NCBI RefSeq assembly: GCF_023701525.1
Contig: NZ_JAMQAW010000023.1
Location: 99,906 to 163,905, forward strand
Reading direction: 5' to 3'
DNA: 64,000 nucleotides
Source of the DNA: Streptomyces albipurpureus
Lineage (GTDB): Bacteria; Actinomycetota; Actinomycetes; Streptomycetales; Streptomycetaceae
This document shows, one piece after another, positions 33,038 to 41,063 of the stretch. Every line of letters starts with the position of its first letter. Position 1 is the stretch's first letter. A program made the translations under genes and the position numbers. Under the pieces are notes generated by a model. That model saw only the letters and a program-made list of their open reading frames with translations. It searched no databases and was not told where the DNA came from.

Positions 33038-33772
33038 ATGCCGGAACCCACCGTGCGCTGCGCCTGCGGCAGAACGATGACCCCTGACGCACCCCGAGGC
33101 CGCGGTTCCTACCGCTGCGGCTGCGGCAACCGCGTCCATGTCAGCATTCCTATCCTCCGCGGTTCTCAGTGCGTTGGGACCCACCTGGGCGAGGCGTGCC
33201 GGCTTCCTCCAGCCATCTCCGAGCCTCTACCCCTGTGCGACGACCACTTCACTTCCACCGGGCTACGCCGCTACGCCAGCTGGTGGAAGCTGCCCGACGA
33301 CGAACTCGCTCACCTCATCGCCATCGAGCGCACACGCATAGGTCTCCAATCTCTCGGCGCCGACAGCCAAATGCATCTCGACCACTGGACAAGCGAAATG
33401 GCCGAACAGGAGCGATTGCTTCAGCACCTCCGCACGCCCCAAGGGCGGCGCGAGGCACGCGAGCAAGCCGACCGGGAGGCCCACGGCAGCGTGTACTTCG
33501 TTCAATCCGGCACAGCTGTGAAGATCGGCAAATCGATCAACGTGCCGCAGAGACTGCGCGAGATCAACGCCCCTGAGATCGAACTCCTCGCCACCGAACC
33601 CGGCTACACCCGGCGAGAACATGAGCTCCACCAAGCCCATGCGCCCTACCGCCTCAACGGCGAGTGGTTCCGCCTCGCTCCACCCCTGGCCATCTACATC
33701 AACGGCCTCCGTACAGCCCAAGGCCTGCCCCCCATACCGACCAACATCGACAACGCGACACCCACGCTGTAA
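33038..33772 (+). CDS. T5orf172 / GIY-YIG-superfamily domain protein
   Basis: 244 residues. An N-terminal zinc-ribbon-like CACG...YRCGCG is followed by a helical middle and a C-terminal GSVYFVQSGTAVKIGKSINVPQRLREINAPEIELLATEPGYTRREHELHQAHAPYRLNGEWFRL (about 150-215), the T5orf172/MUG113 version of the GIY-YIG nuclease fold: YFVQSG replaces GIY-YIG, and the KIGKS-x3-RLRE and E-x-E-H motifs are kept. It may nick DNA. GGGAGGAGAA is the ribosome site. Confidence 0.75.
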   Translation: MPEPTVRCACGRTMTPDAPRGRGSYRCGCGNRVHVSIPILRGSQCVGTHLGEACRLPPAISEPLPLCDDHFTSTGLRRYASWWKLPDDELAHLIAIERTRIGLQSLGADSQMHLDHWTSEMAEQERLLQHLRTPQGRREAREQADREAHGSVYFVQSGTAVKIGKSINVPQRLREINAPEIELLATEPGYTRREHELHQAHAPYRLNGEWFRLAPPLAIYINGLRTAQGLPPIPTNIDNATPTL

Positions 33773-33809
33773 CGTCGAAACCGCAGCTACACCCTGCCCA
33801 AAAACAACC

Positions 33810-33844
33810 GCAGGCCCCGGACGCCCACCCGCGCCGGGGCCTGC
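33810..33844 (+). terminator. hairpin terminator after the T5orf172 gene
   Basis: Perfect 11-bp inverted repeat GCAGGCCCCGG (33810-33820) and its complement (33834-33844) with a 13-nt loop, 38 bp downstream of the stop. It marks the end of the early transcription unit. Confidence 0.7.
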
Positions 33845-33866
33845 GTCATGCCCGCAGGAGGTGCCC

Positions 33867-34169
33867 ATGCCCCCCGGCGAGCCCCAGTTCCCCAACCCAC
33901 CGCTGGACGCCATCAAGCCCGGCACCCTCCTGACCGTCGCGGACGCCGCAGCCCATTTCGGCGTCAAACCCGGCACCATCCGCCAATGGGCCCACCGTGG
34001 AAAGATCACCCACGTCCCCATCCCCGGCCCCCGTCTCTACCACCTGCGCACCCTCGCCCTCGCCGAGCGCGACGCCTGGCAAAACGGGGGCGCCGACCGA
34101 GCCAAACGCGGCGGCCGCAACCCCGACTGGAAACCCTGCACCCCGCGCACCACACCAGCCCCGGCATAA
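33867..34169 (+). CDS. MerR-like helix-turn-helix protein
   Basis: 100 residues with AGGAGG 5 nt before ATG 33867. LLTVADAAAHFGVKPGTIRQWAHRGKITHVPIPGPRLYHLRTLALAERDAWQ is the DNA-binding domain of MerR/excisionase-type proteins, with the wing at PGPRLYHL. The basic tail is disordered. Candidates: second excisionase, or terminase-region regulator. Confidence 0.7.
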   Translation: MPPGEPQFPNPPLDAIKPGTLLTVADAAAHFGVKPGTIRQWAHRGKITHVPIPGPRLYHLRTLALAERDAWQNGGADRAKRGGRNPDWKPCTPRTTPAPA

Positions 34170-34215
34170 GTAGCGGAACTGTCACAAGTGCCACCGACCC
34201 CGCACCTGCTGCCCG

Positions 34216-34329
34216 GTGCTGCGCACCACCACCACCACAACCACCATCGCCGCGGCGGCGCTCCTGCTGCTCACCCTCACCGGCTGGCTGCGCGCAGCCG
34301 GGCTCACCCATACCCGGAGACCACAGTGA
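34216..34329 (+). CDS. 37-residue membrane peptide
   Basis: GTG 34216 opens a frame with a Thr-run (TTTTTTT), a hydrophobic segment (IAAAALLLLTLTGWL) and a basic tail; the stop overlaps the next GTG (GTGA). The overlap is the main support, so it is tentative. Confidence 0.35.
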   Translation: MLRTTTTTTTIAAAALLLLTLTGWLRAAGLTHTRRPQ

Positions 34330-34565
34330 GCGACCTCCACGAGTCATGTGCGACGCGCGGTGAGCACCATCTCGACTGGGAGCAGGGCAACCGCGAGGTG
34401 CTGCCGACGACCAGCTCGGGATGGGTCCAGTACGAACACGACGGCACCATGCGCATCCGCTGCTGCTGCTCCTTCGACAGCGAATGGGGCAACCGGGACG
34501 ACGTGATCCGCCTCGCCCGCGAACACCTCGCCAGCCCTCTCACCTCTGGAGAACTCCATGCATGA
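34326..34565 (+). CDS. small hypothetical protein with CCC motif
   Basis: 79 residues: HESCATRGEHHLDWEQGNREVLPTTSSGWVQYEHDGTMRIRCCCSFDSEWGNRDDVIRLAREHLAS. The beta-rich centre and C-terminal helix make a plausible compact fold. Coupled at both ends to its neighbours. Confidence 0.5.
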   Translation: MSDLHESCATRGEHHLDWEQGNREVLPTTSSGWVQYEHDGTMRIRCCCSFDSEWGNRDDVIRLAREHLASPLTSGELHA

Positions 34566-34761
34566 TCATCGAGCCGACGCACGCCGATACGAAGCGGCCG
34601 CCGTCGCGCAACTGGCGGTGTTGCCTCAAGGCCGCCCCGTCGCCAACGACCAGATGGTGGCTGCCAGCACGAACGCGGCGGCCGTTGCGCAGATCGGCAT
34701 CCTCCACGCGCTCCTCGACCTCGCCGACGCCGTCCGCTCCCTCGCCCCGGCGCAGCCGTAG
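34558..34761 (+). CDS. small helical protein
   Basis: 67 residues, all helical: ARRYEAAAVAQLAVLPQGRPVANDQMVAASTNAAAVAQIGILHALLDLADAVRSL. ATG 34558 overlaps the preceding gene by 8 bp. No motif identified. Confidence 0.5.
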   Translation: MHDHRADARRYEAAAVAQLAVLPQGRPVANDQMVAASTNAAAVAQIGILHALLDLADAVRSLAPAQP

Positions 34762-34765
34762 CCGC

Positions 34766-35035
34766 ATGGCTGGCCGTCCCGAGCTCACCGAGTACGCCTA
34801 TCGCAAGATGCGCGCCCGGCTCCTGGCCGAGTCCGACGTCTGCATCCTGTGCGGTCACCAGGCCGCGGCCGGACCGCCGCGCACCAAGGGAAGGAGCGCG
34901 CCATCGACCAGCGCCAGTGTCAGAGACTCACCGGCCCCGACCGCGCACAGTGCGGCCTCACCCACCAGCACGACGGCGACCACACCCCGCACCAGATCGG
35001 GATCTACTTCCGACTCCCCATCCTTCACCCGCTGA
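34766..35035 (+). CDS. truncated HNH-like N-terminus
   Basis: 89 residues starting AGRPELTEYAYRKMRARLLAESDVCILCGH, the usual opening of small phage HNH nucleases (helical lead, then C-x2-C). The reading frame then turns into a low-complexity Ser/Thr tail with no His-Asn-His core, while the same DNA in another frame encodes the protein at 34849-35241. It is probably a decayed or frameshifted HNH gene. Confidence 0.4.
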   Translation: MAGRPELTEYAYRKMRARLLAESDVCILCGHQAAAGPPRTKGRSAPSTSASVRDSPAPTAHSAASPTSTTATTPRTRSGSTSDSPSFTR

Positions 35036-35241
35036 CTCTGATCGGCCCGGCGCTCCACCCCACACCCCACTGCCCCATGTGCCGGACCAGGGTCGGATCG
35101 ATCAGCGTCGAAGAGACCGACTGCCTCTACTTCCTGGATGGCCAGGCCGCCGAGCTGGTGGACGAACGCCGATGGTGCTTCGGCTGCGGATGCGAGGGCC
35201 GGGAGATCCTCACAGCAACTCAAGGCCACCATCACCCCTAG
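34849..35241 (+). CDS. hypothetical protein with Cys/His motifs
   Basis: 130 residues from GTG 34849; the true start may be further in. CQRLTGPDRAQCGLTHQHDGDHTP and CPMCRTRVGSISVEETDCLYFLDGQAAELVDERRWCFGCGCEG show two zinc-site-like groups common in small Streptomyces phage proteins. It overlaps the truncated HNH reading frame, so only one of the two is likely translated across 34.85-35.03 kb. Confidence 0.5.
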   Translation: MRSPGRGRTAAHQGKERAIDQRQCQRLTGPDRAQCGLTHQHDGDHTPHQIGIYFRLPILHPLTLIGPALHPTPHCPMCRTRVGSISVEETDCLYFLDGQAAELVDERRWCFGCGCEGREILTATQGHHHP

Positions 35242-35252
35242 GTGAGGTACTC

Positions 35253-36038
35253 ATGCCCCGTCGTCCAGTGGGCCGTTGTCCGGTGTGCGGGCTGCGCCGT
35301 GATGCGCAGGGTCGGTGTCGTGTCTGCCAGAAGCCGGCGTTGCGTAGGGCGGGTGACGCGCGGCGGCCGTGGGCGTGGGTGTATGACGATCCGCGGTGGC
35401 CGCCGTTACGGGACCAGGTCCTGTCGGAGGAGCCGCTGTGTCGGGCCGGGTGCGGTGCTCCGCCGAGGGTGGTCGACCACATCCGCCCCCACCGCGGTGA
35501 TGAGACGTTGGCGTTCGACCGCGCCAACTGCCAGGCCATGTGCAAGCGCTGCCACGATGCCAAGACCGCGGCCGAGGTCGGGTTCGCCGGCGCTGGCCCC
35601 AAACGCCTGGCCACCCCGACCAAGGTGACGCTGGTCTGCGGCCCACCCTGTTCGGGCAAGACCACCTATGTACGTGAGCGGGCTGCGGCTGGCGATCTGG
35701 TCGTGGACTGGGATGCACTCGCACAGGCGCTGGGGTCCCCCCACCCCCACCACCACCCATCGGCCCTGACCCCGTTCGTGGCCGAGGCGCGTGACGCGGT
35801 GATCGCACGACTCGCGCGACGGCACGACGTGGCGCGTGCGTGGCTCATCGCGACCGCACCGCGGGACGCTGACCGGCGGCGCCTGGCCCCCGAGGGCGTG
35901 GCCGTCGTGGTGCTGGCCACCGCTGAGGACGAGTGCGTACGGCGAGCGCGACACGATGGCAGACCGGACGGTACGATCGACGCCATCGAGTCGTGGTGGC
36001 GCATCCACCGCGCTGATCAGACCGCCTCACCGAGGTGA
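35253..36038 (+). CDS. HNH endonuclease fused to P-loop kinase-like domain
   Basis: 261 residues. An N-terminal zinc knuckle (CPVCGLRRDAQGRCRVCQ) and VVDHIRPHRGDETLAFDRANCQAMCKRCHDAKT (Asp75-His76 and the CxxCH end) form an HNH nuclease, typical beside terminase genes, where it supports DNA packaging. Residues about 128-261 begin VTLVCGPPCSGKTTYV, a Walker A loop (Lys136), with DWDALAQALGS and RHDVARAWLIATAP, resembling AAA_33/polynucleotide-kinase-like proteins. Codon 52 (35406-35408) is TTA, which needs the bldA tRNA. It sits just upstream of the small terminase. Confidence 0.8.
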   Translation: MPRRPVGRCPVCGLRRDAQGRCRVCQKPALRRAGDARRPWAWVYDDPRWPPLRDQVLSEEPLCRAGCGAPPRVVDHIRPHRGDETLAFDRANCQAMCKRCHDAKTAAEVGFAGAGPKRLATPTKVTLVCGPPCSGKTTYVRERAAAGDLVVDWDALAQALGSPHPHHHPSALTPFVAEARDAVIARLARRHDVARAWLIATAPRDADRRRLAPEGVAVVVLATAEDECVRRARHDGRPDGTIDAIESWWRIHRADQTASPR

Positions 36039-36189
36039 CCCCGACCCCTAGGGGGGTTGTGGATCTTGCCGGTGGGGTGGGTTTCCAGCGCAGGCGGGGG
36101 TGACGCGCGCGTGACCGCGAGTTCCGGCCGCGTTCCTGAGAACGCTGTAGCCGCCCATCACTGTGTGTGACACCGGGAGGGGGTGGGTG

Positions 36190-36648
36190 ATGGGTACCCG
36201 CGGCCCGGTTCCCCAGCCCGACAACGTCCGCGCGCTGCGTGGCAACCCCGGCGGGCGTTCCGCGCCGAAGCGGGTGACGGCCAAGCCGGGTGCCCCGTCC
36301 GCTCCGACCTGGCTGGACACCGAGGCGAAAGCAGAGTGGCGGCGCATCGTGCCCGAACTGGACCGGCTCGGGGTGCTCGCCAAGGTGGACCGTGCCGCGC
36401 TGACGACGTACTGCGCGGCCTGGTCCAAGTTCGTGGCCGCAGAGCGCCTGTTGCAGACCGAGGACCTGGTGGCCGAGCGGCGCGCGGGCAACGGCCCCGC
36501 CAAGCACCCGGCATGGCAGATCTGGCGCGAGGCCACGACCACCGTGGCGATGCTGGCGAAGGAGCTGTTCATCACCCCGAACTCGCGGCTGCGCTCCATC
36601 AAGCCGGAGGGTGACGATGGCACGGAGGGGGAAGACATCCTCGACTGA
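36190..36648 (+). CDS. terminase small subunit, P27 family
   Basis: 152 residues from ATG 36190 (GGGAGGGGG upstream). MGTRGPVPQPDNVRALRGNPGGRSAPKRV is the P27-family signature, and PTWLDTEAKAEWRRIVPELDRLGVLAKVDRAALTTYCAAWSKFVAAERLL is the helical core that binds phage DNA at the packaging site. It overlaps the large subunit start by 32 bp, typical for this pair. Confidence 0.92.
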   Translation: MGTRGPVPQPDNVRALRGNPGGRSAPKRVTAKPGAPSAPTWLDTEAKAEWRRIVPELDRLGVLAKVDRAALTTYCAAWSKFVAAERLLQTEDLVAERRAGNGPAKHPAWQIWREATTTVAMLAKELFITPNSRLRSIKPEGDDGTEGEDILD

Positions 36649-38413
36649 CCGCCTGCGGACGCAGCTGACCGCAGAGATTGACCAGGCGGTGGCGGCCTGG
36701 GTCGATGCCGGGCTGGTCGACGCCACCGAGTGGATGACGCAGGGCCGCCGGCCGGTACTGGTGACCCCGATCCCCGCGCAGGCGGGTACGTGGTTCGACC
36801 CGGCAGCCGTGGAACGGGTCCTCAAGTTCTTCCTGCTGTTGAAGCAGTTGATCGGGCGGCACTCCGGGCGTCAGTTCCGGCTCATGGACTGGCAAGTGCG
36901 GTACCTGGTCGCACCCGTGTTCGGGTTGAAACGGCCGGACGGCTACCGGGTCATCCGCACGGTGTGGTTCGAGATCCCGCGGAAGAACGGCAAGTCCACG
37001 CTGTGTTCCGGGCTGGGTCTGTATCTGGCGTTCGCGGACCGTGAGGCCGGCGCCGAGGTCTACGCCGCGGCTGGCGACCGGGACCAGGCCAACATCGTAT
37101 TCCGGGCCGCGGCGAACATGGCGTCCGGCTCCCCGCCGCTGAAGAAGAAGCTCGGCCGGCGCGGCATCCAGCGTAAATTGCTGGAGCACCCGGTGACCCA
37201 TTCGATCTTTCGGGCGCTGTCCTCGGAGGGGCTGCGCGCGCACGGCCTGAACGTCCACGGTGGCGTGGTCGACGAGGTGCACGTCCACCGCAACCCGGAC
37301 GTCATCGACGCGCTGGAGACCGGCGTCGGCAGCCGTACCCAGCCGCTGATCGTGTTCATCACCACGGCGGACGACGGCGCCGAGACCGGCAGCGTCTACG
37401 CCACCAAACGCGAGGAGATCGAGACCCTCGCCGGCAGGCACGCCGAGGACCCGACCGTGTTCGGTGTCGTCTTCGGCGCCGACCAGGAGGCCGCAGAGTT
37501 CGACCCGTTCACCGAGGACACGCTGCGCACAGCTAACCCGGGCTATGGCGTCACCGTGCTGGCGGACTATCTGGAGGGCAAGGCCCGGCAGGCGGAGCGC
37601 TCGCCGGCGCAGCTGAACCGCTACCTCAGGTTGCACCTGAACATCCGCACGAAGCAGACCACGCGCTGGCTCGCGATGGATGACTGGGACCGGTCCGGCC
37701 GTGACCCGGGATCGCTCCTGCCGGTGCCGGTGGAGCTGGATGAGTTGGAGGGCCGCGACTGCTACGGCGGTCTCGACCTGTCCTCCACCACCGACATGAC
37801 CGCGTTCAGTCTGTGGTTCCCACCGCAGACGGATGACCCGGCCGAGCCGCACATCTGGGTGCCGTTCTTCTGGCTGCCCGAGGACAACATCGACAAGCTG
37901 GAGCGGCGCACCAAGGTGCCGTTGCAGCGGTGGGCCGAGGAGACGCCGGGCCATGCCGGGCAGGCGCTGCGGCTGACTGAGGGGAACGTGGTCGACTACC
38001 GGGCCGTCCGCTCCCTGATCACTGATGATCTGGCCAAGCGGTTCAACATCCTCGCCGTCGGCTACGACCGGTGGAACGCCACCGAGACCGTGTCCGAGCT
38101 GATGGACGCCGGTGTGCAGATGGAACAGGTCTCCCAGGGCTACGCCGGTCTGAACCAACCCTGCCAGCAACTCGAACGGCTCGTTCTCTCCGGCCGGATC
38201 GTTCATGGCGGGCATCCCATCCTGCGGTGGCATGTCGACTGCGTCGGCGTCAAAGCCAATTCCGAGGGTCATGTGAAGCCGGTCAAGCCCGACCGGCAAC
38301 TGTCCACCAAACGGATCGACGGCGTCGCCTCGGGTCTCAACGCGTTGGCGATGCACCTGATGCGGGCCGAGCCCGAAGAAGAGCCCGAGCCGAACATCCG
38401 CATCATCAGCTGA
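36617..38413 (+). CDS. terminase large subunit
   Basis: 598 residues from ATG 36617 (GGAGG 6 nt upstream; GTG 36611 is also in frame). The motor ATPase has Walker A IPRKNGKST (Lys126) and Walker B GVVDEVH; FITTADD is the coupling motif. The nuclease domain begins CYGGLDLSSTTD with the first catalytic Asp and includes VGYDRWNA. It translocates DNA through the portal and cuts concatemers. Length fits HK97-type phages. Confidence 0.95.
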   Translation: MARRGKTSSTDRLRTQLTAEIDQAVAAWVDAGLVDATEWMTQGRRPVLVTPIPAQAGTWFDPAAVERVLKFFLLLKQLIGRHSGRQFRLMDWQVRYLVAPVFGLKRPDGYRVIRTVWFEIPRKNGKSTLCSGLGLYLAFADREAGAEVYAAAGDRDQANIVFRAAANMASGSPPLKKKLGRRGIQRKLLEHPVTHSIFRALSSEGLRAHGLNVHGGVVDEVHVHRNPDVIDALETGVGSRTQPLIVFITTADDGAETGSVYATKREEIETLAGRHAEDPTVFGVVFGADQEAAEFDPFTEDTLRTANPGYGVTVLADYLEGKARQAERSPAQLNRYLRLHLNIRTKQTTRWLAMDDWDRSGRDPGSLLPVPVELDELEGRDCYGGLDLSSTTDMTAFSLWFPPQTDDPAEPHIWVPFFWLPEDNIDKLERRTKVPLQRWAEETPGHAGQALRLTEGNVVDYRAVRSLITDDLAKRFNILAVGYDRWNATETVSELMDAGVQMEQVSQGYAGLNQPCQQLERLVLSGRIVHGGHPILRWHVDCVGVKANSEGHVKPVKPDRQLSTKRIDGVASGLNALAMHLMRAEPEEEPEPNIRIIS

Positions 38414-38432
38414 TCGACAAGGGAGACCGCGG

Positions 38433-38600
38433 GTGCATGAGCGTGTCCAGTGGATGTGCGAGCTGGCCGGGATCACCGCCGGCGCGGCCGGCCTGGTCCT
38501 CATAGGCGGCGCGCTAGCCGGAGTCATCGGCACCGGGGTCGCGCTCCTGGTCGTGGCCGCCGTCCTGATCACCGCCGGAAACGTGCGGGGAGGTGCCTGA
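38433..38600 (+). CDS. 55-residue membrane protein between terminase and portal
   Basis: GTG 38433 follows AGGGAGACC. The product has two adjacent hydrophobic stretches (GITAGAAGLVLIGGALAGVIGTGVALLVVAAVLIT). Its stop overlaps the portal start (TGATG). A small membrane protein at this spot is common in Streptomyces phages, with no assigned role. Confidence 0.6.
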   Translation: MHERVQWMCELAGITAGAAGLVLIGGALAGVIGTGVALLVVAAVLITAGNVRGGA

Positions 38601-41050
38601 TGCCGTTGATTCGCCGACTCTTGACCGGCCGGTCCGAACGCAGCCGCAAGGCGCTACCCCGGTTGGATGGGCGGGGCACCAGTGCCGGGGTGTCCGTCAC
38701 CCCGGAGAAGGCATTGCAGGTTGCTGCGGTGTTCTCGTCGGTGCGACTGCTGGCAGAGACCGGCAGCATGCTGCCCTGTGCCGTGTATGAGCGGTCGGGG
38801 TCGACTCGTCGGCGCATTGACGAGCACCCCGTGGCGCCGCTGTTGACCTACCAGGCAAATCCGGGTCTGCCGTCCGGTGAGTTCTGGGCCCAGGTACTGG
38901 GGTGGATGCTGGTCCGCGGCAACGCCGGTGTCTATATCGAGCGGAACAACGGCGGTCGGCCGGTCGGGTTGTGGCCGATTTCCTGGACCAGTGTCGAACC
39001 GCGGCGGGTGCCGGAGACCGGGGAACTGGTCTACAAGATCACCCTGGATGACGACGAGTGGGCGCCTATCCGTGAGGCCGATGGCCTGGTGCGCGCGGAG
39101 AACTTCCTGCACTTCAGGGCGTTTGGTCTGTCCGGGGTGGAGGGCCTTTCCCCTATCGGTATGGCACGGCAGGCGGTCGGCACCGGCTGGGCCGCCACCA
39201 GCTACATCGGGTCGTTCTTTCAGCGTGACGCCTCACCCGGTGGCGTCGTCAGTGTCCCTGGCACGCTCAAGGATGAGCAGTTCGAGCGGCTGACCCGGCA
39301 ATGGACCGATCTTCACGAAGGGTTCGACAACTCCCACCGCCTGGCGGTCATGGAGGCCGGGGCCACCTGGCAGAAGACCACCCTGTCCCCGGCGGACGCG
39401 CAGTTCCTTGAGGTCTACAAGCTCACCCGGGCGGAGATCGCCGGGATCTTCGGTGTCCCCCCGCACATGATCGGCGACGTGGAGCGGTCGACCTCATGGG
39501 GATCGGGCATCGAGCAGATGTCCCTCGGCTACGTCATCTACTCGCTGATGTCGTGGACCACCCGCCTGGAACGCACCACGCAACGCCTCCTCGGCGGACC
39601 CGAGGCGTATCTGAAGTTCAACCCCGACGCCCTACTTCGAGGTGATACGACCCAGCGGTTCAGCGCCTACGCGCAGGCACGTCAGTGGGGATGGATGTCC
39701 GTCAACGACATCCGGGCCAAGGAAGACGAACCGCCGATCGAGGGCGGAGACGAATACGTCGTCCCCCTCAACATGAGCCCGGCCGGGCAGACCACACCAC
39801 CTGAGCAGCGAGCGCGGCCGAGCGTGCGGGCGGCCGCCCAGGTGCCGAGCGGGGCGGCGATGGTCGCCCTGTATCCGCCCGCCGATATCGCGGAGCGTCT
39901 GGCCGTTAAGGGTGGGCTGGCGGCGGAGGAGTTGCACATCACCCTCGCCTACCTGGGCAAGGACCTAACCGACGACCAGAAGGCGACGGCCGCTGTGGTG
40001 GTGGCCGGTGTCGCCGCCCAGCACCAGATCCTCGCCGGATCCATCGGTGGCCTGGGCTACTTTCCGCCCGGAGACGATGGCACGACACCGTACTTCGCCA
40101 CGGTCGATGTGCCGGGGCTGGCGGAGCTCCGCCATCGCCTAGTCGACGCGCTCGCCGGTGCCGGCGTCCCCGCCGACACCGGACACGGCTTCACCCCACA
40201 CATGACCCTCACCTACCTCGGCGACGACGGCACCCCTCCCCAGCCGCCGACACCCGTCGACCTCGGATTCACCGAACTGACCTGGGCCACAGGACCGCAG
40301 CGCACCGCGTTCCCGTTCTCCGGACTCCGTGCCCGTCGCCGCCCACCCCAGCAGCGGCGGGACGACACCGCGGAGACCCCCGCCCCCGAGGAGATGCCGG
40401 GCTGGATCCAGCGGCATTTCGAAGCGATCAGCGCGTTCCTTGCCGAGCAAGGAGAACGCGCGCTCGCCGCGCTGAACGTCAGCCCGGGCGCGACCGCGGA
40501 CGACATCATCGACCTCGCCGCGGACAACGAGGTGTTGACCGAGCTTCTGTTGCAGCTCGCCCGGGGCCTGGTCGCCGAGGTCGGCACCGCCACCGCCTCG
40601 GCGTTGGGTGGGTCGTTCGTGCTGGAGGAGACCACCGCGGTGCTCGCCGCGAGTGCCGCCTCGACCGCGAGCAACATCAACTCCACCACCGTGGAAAAGC
40701 TGCGGTCCACCATCAACCTCGGTCACGCGCCGGTGGAAGTGCAGGCCTCGGTGCGGGACATGTTCGACCGGATGACGGAGTCCCGCGCGCGCGTATTGGC
40801 GCAGGCCAGAGTGTCATCGACCACCAACTTCGCCAGTCATGAGGGTGCCAAGCACGCCGGCGCCAAGACGAAAACGTGGCGGGTGTGGGACGCCAACCCG
40901 CGCAAGACCCACGCCCGAGCGGACGGGCAGACGGTGGGCATCCGGGACACGTTCACCATCGGCAAGCACCAGGGCCGCTGGCCGCATGACCACCGCCTCG
41001 GCGTGGACGAGATCGCCGGATGCACCTGCCGGCTCCAATTCAACCTGTGA
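38600..41050 (+). CDS. portal protein fused to 2H phosphoesterase and MuF domain
   Basis: 816 residues in one open frame. Residues 1-405 are an HK97-type portal (AVFSSVRLLAETGSMLPCAVY, GVEGLSPIGMAR, EIAGIFGVPPHMIGD). Residues about 415-585 form a 2H phosphoesterase with both motifs: HITLAYLG (His446, Thr448) and HMTLTYLG (His534, Thr536), as in LigT/CPDase and anti-CBASS Acb1-like enzymes. Residues about 610-816 match the MuF minor head domain, ending TWRVWDANPRKTHARADGQ...FTIG...CTCRLQF. The portal ring docks terminase and tail; MuF is in the head. The middle enzyme would then be carried on or in the virion. Confidence 0.88.
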   Translation: MPLIRRLLTGRSERSRKALPRLDGRGTSAGVSVTPEKALQVAAVFSSVRLLAETGSMLPCAVYERSGSTRRRIDEHPVAPLLTYQANPGLPSGEFWAQVLGWMLVRGNAGVYIERNNGGRPVGLWPISWTSVEPRRVPETGELVYKITLDDDEWAPIREADGLVRAENFLHFRAFGLSGVEGLSPIGMARQAVGTGWAATSYIGSFFQRDASPGGVVSVPGTLKDEQFERLTRQWTDLHEGFDNSHRLAVMEAGATWQKTTLSPADAQFLEVYKLTRAEIAGIFGVPPHMIGDVERSTSWGSGIEQMSLGYVIYSLMSWTTRLERTTQRLLGGPEAYLKFNPDALLRGDTTQRFSAYAQARQWGWMSVNDIRAKEDEPPIEGGDEYVVPLNMSPAGQTTPPEQRARPSVRAAAQVPSGAAMVALYPPADIAERLAVKGGLAAEELHITLAYLGKDLTDDQKATAAVVVAGVAAQHQILAGSIGGLGYFPPGDDGTTPYFATVDVPGLAELRHRLVDALAGAGVPADTGHGFTPHMTLTYLGDDGTPPQPPTPVDLGFTELTWATGPQRTAFPFSGLRARRRPPQQRRDDTAETPAPEEMPGWIQRHFEAISAFLAEQGERALAALNVSPGATADDIIDLAADNEVLTELLLQLARGLVAEVGTATASALGGSFVLEETTAVLAASAASTASNINSTTVEKLRSTINLGHAPVEVQASVRDMFDRMTESRARVLAQARVSSTTNFASHEGAKHAGAKTKTWRVWDANPRKTHARADGQTVGIRDTFTIGKHQGRWPHDHRLGVDEIAGCTCRLQFNL

Positions 41051-41063
41051 AGGGAGACACGCT

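Noticed and set aside
36599..38572. A 657-residue minus-strand frame opposite the large terminase
   Set aside because: The plus strand encodes a complete terminase with Walker motifs; the antisense frame is an artefact of codon bias and matches no family.
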